Of a stretch of DNA of 40,879 nucleotides, positions 17,999 through 24,259 are shown in pieces. The notes beneath the pieces were generated by a model, which was not told the DNA's origin, ran no database searches, and saw only the letters and a program-made list of their open reading frames with translations. The translations under genes were made by a program, and so were the position numbers. The number at the start of each line of letters is the position of its first letter. The first letter of the stretch is position 1. Location: IMG/VR virus record IMGVR_UViG_3300029985_000077, positions 1 to 40,879 of that record; one strand, given 5' to 3'. This stretch comes from a virus.

Positions 17999-18190
17999 AT
18001 GCAAACACGCAAACACTTTCAGCAAATCGCGGACGTTATCGCCCGCATTGAAAACAAACACGAACGCGGCCTAATGGCCGAGCTTAACGCCGCCAAACTA
18101 GCCAAGCAAAACACAGACTTTGACCCCGCAAAGTTTTTCACCGCTTGCGGATTGCCGAACTTCAAACCGCTTTGGGATTGCACCAAGTAA
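17999..18190 (+). CDS. Unknown small protein
   Basis: 63 aa, helical and basic in its first half, ending in DFDPAKFFTACGLPNFKPLW. Preceded by an A/C-rich linker containing one G and ending CCACTTATG. Function unknown. Confidence 0.65.
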   Translation: MQTRKHFQQIADVIARIENKHERGLMAELNAAKLAKQNTDFDPAKFFTACGLPNFKPLWDCTK

Positions 18191-18221
18191 CCGCAACCAA
18201 CCACCACAACAACAACCACTT

Positions 18222-18395
18222 ATGAATAAAGACGCTTTACTAACAACAATCAAACATTTTCGCTGGCTTGCAAACTTCCATCGCCGAATGGACACGCCAG
18301 ACAAGGCGAAAGCCTACCGACACGCCGCAAGACATCTTGCGAAAATGGCTCGCATATATCACCCGCGCCAAGTAACCGCCGCCAAACCCCTATAA
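18222..18395 (+). CDS. Unknown small basic protein
   Basis: 57 aa from the ATG at 18222, chosen because it directly follows the AACCACTTATG linker; an upstream in-frame extension overlaps the previous gene. Helical, Lys/Arg/His-rich (KAKAYRHAARHLAKMARIY). Possible nucleic-acid binding; not recognised. Confidence 0.65.
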   Translation: MNKDALLTTIKHFRWLANFHRRMDTPDKAKAYRHAARHLAKMARIYHPRQVTAAKPL

Positions 18396-18406
18396 ATGAG
18401 GCACTT

Positions 18407-18604
18407 ATGAAAAACAACTACTATCTAAAACAAATCAATCCACGGGTTGACGCTTGGCAAATCATAGACCGCCGGACGAATCGCCCAGTCTATGACAACG
18501 AGCGCGACGGCAAAGATGCGCCGCTTGTTTTCCGCGACTACGACGCAGCTTGTGAATATCGCAACCAGTTAAACGAAAACGAACCCGCGCACCACGACTA
18601 CTAG
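18407..18604 (+). CDS. Unknown small protein
   Basis: 65 aa, mixed (IIDRRTNRPVYDNERDGKDA; YDAACEYRNQLNE). It resembles short phage/plasmid proteins with a W-x-I-x-D-x-x-T-N-x-P-V motif, but no named family is assigned. Linker of only 11 nt, ending GCACTTATG. Confidence 0.7.
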   Translation: MKNNYYLKQINPRVDAWQIIDRRTNRPVYDNERDGKDAPLVFRDYDAACEYRNQLNENEPAHHDY

Positions 18605-18635
18605 CCGCACACAAACCCTTGAAATTGAACACCTT

Positions 18636-18734
18636 ATGAAAATAAACCGCAAACTCCGCAAAGCAGTCCGCGCTTTTATCCGCCAGAAAACACACGCGAA
18701 CTGGAAAATACTCCAAGCCCTAGCCGCGAACTAG
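18636..18734 (+). CDS. 32-aa basic peptide
   Basis: 32 aa, strongly basic (KINRKLRKAVRAFIRQKTHA). Preceded by the standard linker ending ACACCTTATG, which supports it being translated. Function unknown. Confidence 0.5.
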   Translation: MKINRKLRKAVRAFIRQKTHANWKILQALAAN

Positions 18735-18748
18735 CCGCGCATAACATG

Positions 18749-18820
18749 ATGAAAACCAACAACTTACAAATCTGTCCCGAAACGGGACACTTTAACGATA
18801 ACGCTGGGAGGCGCGTGTAA
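18749..18820 (+). CDS. Possible 23-aa peptide (doubtful)
   Basis: 23 aa from the second of two adjacent ATGs, ending at a TAA inside the first hairpin. Part of its sequence (CTTTAACGATAACG) is repeated at about 18861, which argues that the DNA may be a structural or regulatory element rather than coding. Confidence 0.25.
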   Translation: MKTNNLQICPETGHFNDNAGRRV

Positions 18821-18842
18821 CCCGTTGAGTCAGAGCAGGTTA
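18816..18842. repeat. Single hairpin of the GTAACC...GGTTAC family
   Basis: GTAACC and GGTTAC arms around a 15-nt loop at the end of the small-gene operon. First and most diverged member of the intergenic hairpin family. Confidence 0.5.
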
Positions 18843-18912
18843 CGAAAACCCCGGCTTTAACGATAACGTCAGGCGGCGGAATCGGGCGAAACTGGCGTGA
18901 GCGCGGATTTTA

Positions 18913-19032
18913 CTATTTGACCCTATTTGAGAAAACTTGGGAAAACTTGCGCTATTTACGACTATTTGAGAAAAGTGGCGAAAAGTTGGGTAAAACACTA
19001 TTTAGCCCTATTTAAGAAAAGTTGCGAAAAAG
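18913..19032 (+). repeat. Three imperfect tandem repeats (CTATTT..ATTTGAGAAAA)
   Basis: Three ~40-bp copies begin at 18913, about 18952 and about 18998, each CTATTT-N4-6-ATTTRAGAAAA followed by a G/A-rich arm (GTTGCGAAAA). A further related copy is at 27680-27702. The layout is iteron-like and directly upstream of the first leaderless promoter. It may be a replication or repressor-binding site; unproven. Confidence 0.5.
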
Positions 19033-19069
19033 TCTTGACAAATCAATCAAAATAAACTATATTTAAGCC

Positions 19070-19243
19070 ATGAAAAAATTTAAGATTGGGGACCGAGTAA
19101 TTGCACCAGTGGGAATCAAAGATACAATCAAAGGTGTCGTTGTGGACTTGGAGGAAGGTTTTAACGTCGTTTGGATAAAATTTGACGATGACGGCGGAAT
19201 TGCTGACTTTTATGCTTCACAATTAACCCTTGACATTCTCTAA
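19070..19243 (+). CDS. Small KOW/SH3-like protein, leaderless
   Basis: 57 aa (MKKFKIGDRVIAPVGIKDT...), a short beta-barrel-like sequence with the FKIGDRVxxP start typical of KOW/hypothetical phage proteins. Promoter TTGACA 19035-19040, 17-nt spacer, TATATT 19058-19063, then 6 nt to the ATG, so the predicted transcript starts at the A of ATG. Its TAA lies in the spacer of the next promoter. Confidence 0.75.
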   Translation: MKKFKIGDRVIAPVGIKDTIKGVVVDLEEGFNVVWIKFDDDGGIADFYASQLTLDIL

Positions 19244-19264
19244 TCTTTCAACTATACTTCGCGC

Positions 19265-19429
19265 ATGAATGAAAAGCCCCACATAATCACCGTCGGCAAG
19301 TTGCCGAAAACCAAAGTGAGTTTGCCGGACAAGGACGGCGATGTTCGCTTGGAATTTGACAGCGAAACCAGCCTTTGTTACTTGTCGAAAGCTGATGTCG
19401 AAGCGATTTTGGCGCGATTTAATCCTTGA
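19265..19429 (+). CDS. Unknown small protein, leaderless
   Basis: 54 aa (MNEKPHIITVGKLPKTKVSL...), beta-strand-rich then a short helix (SKADVEAILARF). Promoter TTGACA 19230-19235, 17 nt, TATACT 19253-19258, 6 nt to ATG. Its TGA is the TGA inside the next TTGACA. Function unknown. Confidence 0.75.
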   Translation: MNEKPHIITVGKLPKTKVSLPDKDGDVRLEFDSETSLCYLSKADVEAILARFNP

Positions 19430-19459
19430 CATTCCCGCGAAATCTGCTAATCTTACTTT

Positions 19460-19633
19460 ATGCAAAAATATAACACCTTCGACAAATGGATGGACGCGGT
19501 TGACCGCGTGATTGAAAACAGCATCGGTTTATCATCGGCGGATTTGCCGGACATTTGCTATCGGGATTTGTATGATGACGGTGCAACACCAGCGAGTGCC
19601 GCGCGGGAAGCAATCAAAGGAGTGATGGAATAA
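19460..19633 (+). CDS. Small conserved phage protein, DLPD..YRD.YDDG type (DUF5419-like)
   Basis: 57 aa. The pattern FDKWMDAVDR ... SSADLPDICYRDLYDDG ... AAREAIK matches a widespread short family found in phages and bacteria (I believe DUF5419; number not checked). Promoter TTGACA 19426-19431, 16 nt, TAATCT 19448-19453, 6 nt to ATG: leaderless. Coupled to the next gene (TAATATG). Confidence 0.75.
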   Translation: MQKYNTFDKWMDAVDRVIENSIGLSSADLPDICYRDLYDDGATPASAAREAIKGVME

Positions 19634-19634
19634 T

Positions 19635-19808
19635 ATGATAACAATCCAGTCACCTATTGAAATCAAAACCGAACTCGGCACTCTCATTATTCAGGTTGAC
19701 CAACTCAACGGCAGGGTGACAATCCACACTTTTCAAACCAACGGCAAAAAAGTTTATCGCTTAAGCACGAGCGCCCGTGATGGAGTCTTGCATCAATCAG
19801 ATTCATAA
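19635..19808 (+). CDS. Unknown small protein, coupled to previous gene
   Basis: 57 aa, beta-rich (IKTELGTLIIQVDQLNGRVT). Starts 1 nt after the previous stop, so it depends on the upstream leaderless transcript. Its stop codon begins the hairpin pair at 19806. Confidence 0.65.
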   Translation: MITIQSPIEIKTELGTLIIQVDQLNGRVTIHTFQTNGKKVYRLSTSARDGVLHQSDS

Positions 19809-19871
19809 CCCCTTGATATTCAACGACTTCCGCGCCGGACCCCGCAAACCCTTGCAAATCAACGGCTTACA
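19806..19871. repeat. Paired intergenic hairpin repeat, copy 2
   Basis: Two imperfect dyads (CCCCTTGATATTCAACGACT and CCCTTGCAAATCAACGG) joined by a CGCGCCGGAC linker. Downstream, on the minus strand, a promoter (TTGACT 19909-19904, 17 nt, TATAGG 19886-19881) would start an RNA near 19874 reading through both dyads. Confidence 0.6.
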
Positions 19872-19880
19872 ACGATGTTT

Positions 19881-19909
19881 CCTATAGCAGAGAATATAGC
19901 AAAAGTCAA
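19881..19909 (-). promoter_or_regulatory. Divergent promoter into hairpin copy 2
   Basis: Minus strand TTGACT-N17-TATAGG; predicted start about 19874, directly at the paired hairpins. Confidence 0.55.
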
Positions 19910-19976
19910 GGAAAAAATACTCCAAAACGACGATTTATTCTCTTGACTCTATCCGCAATTCTGCTACTCTATTCGC

Positions 19977-20540
19977 ATGAAAGATTACGAACTCGCAAAC
20001 CAGAAAGCCAAAGAGCTTTTTGAAACCCTAAATTTAACCGTGTCCATCTCCGTGCCTTTGGGTGACGTGCAAGGGGATTGGCCGCATATTCTTTTCCATT
20101 TGATATTTTCAGGGCGGCAAAATTCGCCGTTGTCTTTGGAGTATCGTTTAGGCGTGGGTCATGTGGATTGGAAAATCAAAACGCCAAGCTCTTTTGTTCA
20201 TCACTTATCCGCCGACCAAGAGAACGTTGTTTATGCCGTCCAGCGCAATTCTAGCGTGTCATTCAAAAACAAACAACTTCACGCCAGCACCGCCGCGCAA
20301 CTTGCGAAAAATCAAAAGGTCACGCCGAAGTCTTACGAAGTTTTGGCGTCTTATTGCCGTGATGCCTTGGCCGCGCATGATGAAAGTTTTGAAAATTGGG
20401 CTGCAAATTTCGACTATGACGCCGATAGTATCAAAGCGAAAAACATTTACGACCATTGCGGCGGACTGTATCACAAGCTCGCCGCGTTAATCGGCGCGGA
20501 TAACGTGCAAAAGTTTAACGACCTAGCAAACGAGTTTTGA
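19977..20540 (+). CDS. Phage protein of unknown function, leaderless
   Basis: 187 aa. The C-terminal part SYCRDALAAHDESFENWAANFDYDADSIKAKNIYDHC resembles a conserved phage family with the pattern SFE.W...F.YD.DS.KA..IY..C. N-terminal half LANQKAKELFETLNL; middle WKIKTPSSFVHHLS. Promoter TTGACT 19943-19948, 16 nt, TACTCT 19965-19970, 6 nt to ATG. Confidence 0.8.
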   Translation: MKDYELANQKAKELFETLNLTVSISVPLGDVQGDWPHILFHLIFSGRQNSPLSLEYRLGVGHVDWKIKTPSSFVHHLSADQENVVYAVQRNSSVSFKNKQLHASTAAQLAKNQKVTPKSYEVLASYCRDALAAHDESFENWAANFDYDADSIKAKNIYDHCGGLYHKLAALIGADNVQKFNDLANEF

Positions 20541-20547
20541 ACGGTTA

Positions 20548-20611
20548 GCGTAACCTCTTGATTACCAAGGGTTTACGCGCCCGAGCCTGTAACGTGTTGA
20601 TATTCAATGAC
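20548..20611. repeat. Paired intergenic hairpin repeat, copy 3
   Basis: GTAACCTCTTG/CAAGGGTTTAC hairpin, linker CGCGCCCGAGCC, then GTAACGTGTTGATATTCAAT-type dyad. The divergent minus-strand promoter here looks decayed: TTGACA (20649-20644) and TATAGG (20631-20626) are only 12 nt apart, as if 5 bp were lost relative to copy 7. Confidence 0.6.
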
Positions 20612-20710
20612 TTACAACATCGCGGCCTATAATCCCCGCGCCTTGTCAAGTAAATAATGAATAAAAATAAAATCCCTTGACTATTGGCGGGAATAGTATA
20701 GACTTATCGA

Positions 20711-20848
20711 ATGATTACTTATGGCGCTGACATTATTCGGGCAATCGTCGCAAGACTGATGGCTCAAAACATTCCCCCAACTGACACCGCGATTGTCAAC
20801 GAATTGCGCTCTATGGGGTGGACTGAAATTGAGCAACTTTTATCTTGA
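20711..20848 (+). CDS. 45-aa unknown protein, leaderless
   Basis: Helical 45 aa (DIIRAIVARLMAQNIPPTDT; VNELRSMGWTEIEQLLS). Promoter TTGACT 20677-20682, 16 nt, TAGACT 20699-20704, 6 nt to ATG. Its TGA lies in the next TTGACT. Confidence 0.65.
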   Translation: MITYGADIIRAIVARLMAQNIPPTDTAIVNELRSMGWTEIEQLLS

Positions 20849-20879
20849 CTTTTCCCTTTCACCCTGCTATTCTTTAACC

Positions 20880-21056
20880 ATGAAAAAGATTTACACCGCC
20901 AAAACGCCGAACTTCACAATGCACTTTCCCGCGCCGTCCGCGCGTGACAGTTTGGATGATGCGATGCGTTTTGCTCATGCAATGGTTGCCCGCAAAGTCC
21001 CCGTGACAATTTTCTGCAATGGCGACATTGTTTGGACGCAGCAAATTTTCTCTTGA
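20880..21056 (+). CDS. 58-aa unknown protein, leaderless
   Basis: MKKIYTAKTPNFTMHFPAPS..., ending VTIFCNGDIVWTQQIFS. The frame is open upstream, but TTGACT 20845-20850, 17 nt, TATTCT 20868-20873 and 6 nt to this ATG fix the start. Stop TGA is part of the next TTGACA. Confidence 0.7.
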   Translation: MKKIYTAKTPNFTMHFPAPSARDSLDDAMRFAHAMVARKVPVTIFCNGDIVWTQQIFS

Positions 21057-21087
21057 CAGTCAACCCCAACTCTGCTAATATACAACC

Positions 21088-21306
21088 ATGAAAAATGAAT
21101 GTGCAAAAACTCGTCCGGTTTCCAACCCTTACGAAGTCTGGCGAACGCTGGATGGAAGCTGGACGTGGAAAGTCTTGAAGAAATGGCAAGTGGACGACAA
21201 TAAGCCGTTCGCAAGATGGTTTTGCAGCGTAACCTCACCGTTTTGCACGGAAATGGGCGACGTTTATGTTTCGGAAATTAAATCGGCAGCGGTGAAAGTT
21301 TCGTAA
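21088..21306 (+). CDS. 72-aa phage protein (NPYEVWRT.DGSWTW.VLKK), leaderless
   Basis: Contains NPYEVWRTLDGSWTWKVLKK, a pattern I associate with small conserved phage proteins of unknown function. Two Cys in the second half. Promoter TTGACA 21053-21058, 17 nt, TAATAT 21076-21081, 6 nt to ATG. Confidence 0.75.
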   Translation: MKNECAKTRPVSNPYEVWRTLDGSWTWKVLKKWQVDDNKPFARWFCSVTSPFCTEMGDVYVSEIKSAAVKVS

Positions 21307-21309
21307 ATC

Positions 21310-21386
21310 AAATCCGCGTAAGTTGTTTAACCACAACGGCTTACGCGCCCCGGCGCATAACCGCTTGATATTCAACGAGTTAGCAA
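21310..21386. repeat. Paired intergenic hairpin repeat, copy 4
   Basis: CGTAAGTTGTTT/ACAACGGCTTACG dyad, CGCCCCGGCGC linker, ATAACCGCTTGATATTCAAC-type dyad. No divergent promoter seen for this copy. Confidence 0.55.
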
Positions 21387-21438
21387 AATGTTAAAATAGT
21401 TCTTGACAAAATTTCCAACTCTGATATTGTATTCGCAT

Positions 21439-21654
21439 ATGAGTAACCAATTCACGAATCTGCCGAGCGAGTCTGAAATCACGCCACTGACGCAAATGTC
21501 AACACCGGATTTTACAACCGAGTTCGCGGAAGACGCCTATCTTGATGCGTCATGGGAAGACCGTCACGAACTCGACTATTCCGGCGCGGGCAGCGGCGAA
21601 GACGATTTGCAGGATTACAACGACCGCGAAGCCGACGATTATCTCAACGAATAA
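21439..21654 (+). CDS. 71-aa acidic protein, near-leaderless
   Basis: Very acidic C-terminus (ELDYSGAGSGEDDLQDYN, EADDYLNE), resembling small acidic phage proteins. Promoter TTGACA 21403-21408, 16 nt, TATTGT 21425-21430, 8 nt to ATG (2-nt leader). The start at 21439 is preferred over an in-frame TTG within the -35. Confidence 0.7.
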   Translation: MSNQFTNLPSESEITPLTQMSTPDFTTEFAEDAYLDASWEDRHELDYSGAGSGEDDLQDYNDREADDYLNE

Positions 21655-21659
21655 TTGCC

Positions 21660-21735
21660 AGCGTAACCCGTTGATTACCAATGGGTTGCGCGGGGGGAGC
21701 CTGTAAGTCCTTGAAATACAACATGTTATGCGATT
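21660..21735. repeat. Paired intergenic hairpin repeat, copy 5
   Basis: GTAACCCGTTGATTACCAATGGGTTGCGC hairpin then TGTAAGTCCTTGAAATAC-type dyad. Confidence 0.55.
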
Positions 21736-21740
21736 TTGCT

Positions 21741-21769
21741 CCTATACCACAAACGCGGGAGAATGTCAA
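21741..21769 (-). promoter_or_regulatory. Divergent promoter into hairpin copy 5
   Basis: Minus strand TTGACA 21769-21764, 17 nt, TATAGG 21746-21741; start about 21734. Confidence 0.55.
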
Positions 21770-21802
21770 GAAGTTTTTAGCGTAAATAGTGAGGTTTTTC
21801 CC

Positions 21803-21990
21803 TTGCGTATTCGCGGCAATCTGCTAATATATCTTTGTTGTTAGCGATTCTAGTAGGAACGAACGATTAGTTGACAATTATCTGATGAAAAGAAAGCGGG
21901 GACACGAGTTCGAGCATGGGATTACCCGTAATGCGTTTCAGCAATCCGTAGGCGCGGTGATATAAAACGATAATACGCCATGTTTTTTAT
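21803..21990 (+). ncRNA. Candidate structured RNA with own promoter
   Basis: Promoter TTGCGT 21803-21808, 16 nt, TAATAT 21825-21830. Unlike its neighbours there is no ATG at the predicted start (about 21837) and no ORF. The transcript could fold GCATGGG...CCCGTAATGC near 21914 and ends near GGCG...CGCC followed by T6 (about 21981), a weak terminator. Not matched to a known RNA. Confidence 0.4.
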
Positions 21991-21991
21991 C

Positions 21992-22181
21992 TTGACAATA
22001 GTTGAGAAATAGTGTAAAGTTTTAAGAGTGTTAGGTTACTGGAATAAGTCCCTTTGACCTCCGGTAAAAATCCGGCGTAGGCGGCACGATACGTCCACCA
22101 AATTTTAGAATCTTGTCTGTGAATCGGGGTTGCTAGTCCGCGCTTGCGCGAAACGCACAACGGAGTAACAGACTAGAATTT
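21992..22181 (+). ncRNA. Structured leader/RNA upstream of tRNA
   Basis: Promoter TTGACA 21992-21997, 17 nt, TAAAGT 22015-22020, start about 22027. The ~155 nt before the tRNA has no ORF, contains a CCGG-TAAAAAT-CCGG hairpin, a CCACCA at 22095-22100 and GTCTGT/ACAGAC arms (22115-22120 with 22167-22172). I could not fold it as a tRNA. It may be a separate RNA or a tRNA precursor. Confidence 0.4.
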
Positions 22182-22257
22182 TACGGGTTGGAGAAGTGGT
22201 TATCTCGTTGCGCTCATAACGCAAAGTTCGGTCGTTCGATTCGGCCACCCGTTACCA
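22182..22257 (+). tRNA. tRNA-Met (CAT), initiator-like
   Basis: Cloverleaf by hand: acceptor TACGGGT/ACCCGTT (first pair T-T mismatch), D stem GAGA/TCTC with loop AGTGGTTA, anticodon stem TTGCG/CGCAA with loop CTCATAA (anticodon CAT at 22215-22217), variable loop AGTTC, T stem GGTCG/CGGCC with loop TTCGATT, discriminator A and encoded CCA at 22255-22257. An unpaired 1:72 position and an A11:U24 pair are hallmarks of bacterial initiator tRNA. The GGG/CCC anticodon-stem signature is not exact (GCG/CGC). A tRNA-Ile2 (lysidine CAU) is the alternative. Confidence 0.8.
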
Positions 22258-22271
22258 ATTTAACGCGCCGA

Positions 22272-22316
22272 CCGTAATGTTGTGACTTGTTTGGCCAAAC
22301 TTCACAAAGATAACGG
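22272..22316. repeat. Long imperfect hairpin after the tRNA
   Basis: CCGTAAtgTTGTGA...TTTGG / CCAAA...TCACAA...TAACGG around a TTTGGCCAAA centre. Could terminate or process the tRNA transcript; lacks a T-run. Confidence 0.5.
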
Positions 22317-22369
22317 TTGTTATAAATAAGGGGACGAAAGTTCGCTGGCGCGGCCAATCTCATATCCCC

Positions 22370-22430
22370 TTGATTATCAACCACTTGCCCGCCGGAGCGC
22401 ATAAACCCTTTAGAATCAACGACTTACGAA
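22370..22430. repeat. Paired intergenic hairpin repeat, copy 6
   Basis: CCCTTGATTATCAACCACTT and AACCCTTTAGAATCAACGAC dyads joined by CCGCCGGAGCGC. Confidence 0.6.
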
Positions 22431-22437
22431 GTTTTCA

Positions 22438-22466
22438 TCCTTACCATAATCTTATCCCCTTGTCAA
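22438..22466 (-). promoter_or_regulatory. Divergent promoter into hairpin copy 6
   Basis: Minus strand TTGACA 22466-22461, 17 nt, TAAGGA 22443-22438; start about 22431. Confidence 0.55.
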
Positions 22467-22531
22467 GATAATAAATAACAATAACTTAAAAAACTCCTTT
22501 ACTCTTTCCCCGGTTCTGCTAGTGTTTCCTC

Positions 22532-22885
22532 ATGGCATTATATCATAGCCAACTGGGTTTGCCGAAAGCGGCGGAATACTTTTTCGGGCGCAAGTATCGC
22601 CTAACATATTCCCACCATGCAAAACTTTCGTGCATCAATGACAGGTATGGGATAATTTCAAAGCCGCCGTTTGTTGTCGAAGTCACACGCGCCAACATTA
22701 TTGAAGTTGAAACCAATCCCGCCGGTTTAATAATCAAAATCGTTATTAGAATTGGTTATGATTCGCGGTTTGATATTGCGATTGCTTTGCTCCCTGATTT
22801 TGACGTGGCGACCGTGAAAAGTTGCTGGCTTAATGAGCGAAATGATATTCATTTTACCCTTGACAAAAACAAATATCTTTGCTAG
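22532..22885 (+). CDS. DUF4258-like phage protein, leaderless
   Basis: 117 aa. LTYSHHAKLSCINDRYG near the N-terminus, then ANIIEVETNPAGLIIKIVIRIGYD and a C-terminal WLNERNDIHFTLDKNKY. This order (Y-S-x-H-A...RYG, IIEVE, YD, WLN.ND.H.TLD...Y) matches a common phage protein with a small RelE/DUF4258-like fold; activity unknown. Promoter TTTACT 22498-22503, 16 nt, TAGTGT 22520-22525, 6 nt to ATG. Its TAG stop is the first half of the next -10. Confidence 0.75.
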   Translation: MALYHSQLGLPKAAEYFFGRKYRLTYSHHAKLSCINDRYGIISKPPFVVEVTRANIIEVETNPAGLIIKIVIRIGYDSRFDIAIALLPDFDVATVKSCWLNERNDIHFTLDKNKYLC

Positions 22886-22895
22886 TCTTTCTTAT

Positions 22896-23264
22896 ATGAA
22901 AAAACTCATCCTTGCAACTAAACAAAATTTTGAATTGTCCAGTGGTAGAACGCCGCAATATCTGGCGTGGCATAAACTTTTCAAGCGTGAATTTACCGCG
23001 TTTTTGAAATCAATCGGCGTGACCGATATTAAAGTTTCCAAGCCTAACCATTTTGACGCCAGCGGGTTTTTCAAATTGTCTGACGGGCGGATATTTTATT
23101 TTTCAATCAGCGATTTGCGCTGGTTCAAAGATACAATGCTCGTTCGCACGGCAAAAGATTTTTCTGATTATACCGGCGGCCAGAATCACAATATCACGCT
23201 GGACAATGACCAAGATTTTATTAAAGAACTCCTAGCGGTTTTTATCTTGACAAACAACAATTAA
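22896..23264 (+). CDS. Phage protein (LVRTAKDF.DYTGG..N), near-leaderless
   Basis: 122 aa. C-terminal ISDLRW....MLVRTAKDFSDYTGGQNHN is a pattern seen in conserved phage proteins of unknown function. N-terminus basic. Promoter TTGACA 22860-22865, 17 nt, TAGTCT 22883-22888, 7 nt to ATG. Confidence 0.75.
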   Translation: MKKLILATKQNFELSSGRTPQYLAWHKLFKREFTAFLKSIGVTDIKVSKPNHFDASGFFKLSDGRIFYFSISDLRWFKDTMLVRTAKDFSDYTGGQNHNITLDNDQDFIKELLAVFILTNNN

Positions 23265-23283
23265 CCTGTTACATTATCCACAC

Positions 23284-23448
23284 ATGAAAACAATACTTAC
23301 TTACAAACTCAACGGCACAACCTACCGCCACACTTTCACCGGCCAAGTTTCTTATGGCACGGTTGAGCGTTACTTAATCATGGAAAAGCACGTTGGACTT
23401 TCCAAGATACCGGCGGCGATTGTCAACATCGAAAACCTGCGCGATTAA
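23284..23448 (+). CDS. 54-aa unknown protein, near-leaderless
   Basis: MKTILTYKLNGTTYRHTFTG..., beta-rich then VERYLIMEKHVG. TTGACA 23247-23252, 17 nt, TACATT 23270-23275, 8 nt to ATG. Function unknown. Confidence 0.65.
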   Translation: MKTILTYKLNGTTYRHTFTGQVSYGTVERYLIMEKHVGLSKIPAAIVNIENLRD

Positions 23449-23452
23449 CACC

Positions 23453-23521
23453 ATGAAAATCTGCATCTACTTTGACTCCAACGGCCTGACGCGCATTAAA
23501 TGGTTTTTCCGGCGGAAATAA
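23453..23521 (+). CDS. 22-aa basic peptide
   Basis: MKICIYFDSNGLTRIKWFFR...; starts 4 nt after the previous stop and ends directly before hairpin copy 7. Coding status uncertain. Confidence 0.35.
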   Translation: MKICIYFDSNGLTRIKWFFRRK

Positions 23522-23597
23522 TTCCGGCGTAAGCCCCTCATAATCAGGGGTTTACGCGCCCGAGCCGCTAACTCGTTGAATATCAACAACTTACGAC
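23522..23597. repeat. Paired intergenic hairpin repeat, copy 7
   Basis: CGTAAGCCCCT-CATAATC-AGGGGTTTACG, one of the most perfect stems of the set, then GCTAACTCGTTGAATATCAA-type dyad. Confidence 0.65.
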
Positions 23598-23604
23598 GGC
23601 GCAA

Positions 23605-23633
23605 TCCATACCATAATCCCGCGCCTTTGTCAA
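23605..23633 (-). promoter_or_regulatory. Divergent promoter into hairpin copy 7
   Basis: Minus strand TTGACA 23633-23628, 17 nt, TATGGA 23610-23605; start about 23598. Confidence 0.55.
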
Positions 23634-23666
23634 GCTAATAATAACACAAGGCGGCGATTTATTCCC

Positions 23667-23694
23667 TTGACTCTCGCGGGCAATCTGGTATCTT
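23667..23694 (+). promoter_or_regulatory. Promoter with AGTTAAAC leader
   Basis: TTGACT 23667-23672, 16 nt, TATCTT 23689-23694; the predicted start is the A of AGTTAAAC at 23701, giving a 32-nt A/C-rich leader without SD. Confidence 0.6.
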
Positions 23695-23732
23695 GTCAAC
23701 AGTTAAACGTCAACCATAACAATATCGCCAAC

Positions 23733-24176
23733 ATGAAAACATTTACTACCGTCTATAAAGTCACCACCAAAGCGTGTCAGTCCTGCCTTATGACTTATCC
23801 CCTCACGCCGATTGAAATCAAAAATTTTCTTGGCTTGTCATATTCGACGCAAACGTGGACAATTCCAAATATCCGTTTGGCCGGTTCGGGTATTTTTGTC
23901 TGCAAAACACGCGAGCAAGCCAACCGCTTTGTCAGAAACAACTCTGAAATTCTCGGCAATGATTATATCGTTTGGGAAGCAATCGCCATGAATGTTCGCC
24001 GCCAATACAAGTTTATCCCGCTCGGTAGAACGCGCACGGTTGAACACCTCGTCAAGTTTTGGAATGAAAAACTTTGGGATTTTCTTCGCAGCATCGGCGT
24101 GAAAGTGTTAAATTGCCGCCGGAAAGATTACTTTGTGGCCGATGCCGTTAAACTCATCAAGCAAGTCGAATTGTAA
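23733..24176 (+). CDS. Unknown phage protein with AGTTAAAC leader
   Basis: 147 aa. Two Cys near the start (CQSC), KTREQANRFVRNN in the middle and FWNEKLWDFLRSIGVKVL near the end. No family recognised. Translated from an SD-less A/C-rich leader rather than leaderless. Confidence 0.75.
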   Translation: MKTFTTVYKVTTKACQSCLMTYPLTPIEIKNFLGLSYSTQTWTIPNIRLAGSGIFVCKTREQANRFVRNNSEILGNDYIVWEAIAMNVRRQYKFIPLGRTRTVEHLVKFWNEKLWDFLRSIGVKVLNCRRKDYFVADAVKLIKQVEL

Positions 24177-24179
24177 CGT

Positions 24180-24259
24180 TCGCAAGACTTCCGTAAGTGT
24201 TTGATAATCAAGCACTTGCGGGGTCCGGCGTGTAACTCCCTGCAATTCAACGACTTACG
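24180..24259. repeat. Paired intergenic hairpin repeat, copy 8
   Basis: CCGTAAGTGTTTGATAATCAAGCACTTGCGG hairpin, GGTCCGGCGTG linker, TAACTCCCTGCAATTCAA-type dyad. Confidence 0.65.

Noticed and set aside
22027-22100. Second tRNA ending in CCACCA
   Set aside because: Length fits, but no acceptor pairing or T-arm could be formed by hand.
22100-22185. Group I intron core (CAGACTAGAA resembles a P7 region)
   Set aside because: The downstream tRNA is intact and no split gene or convincing P3/P7 pairing was found.
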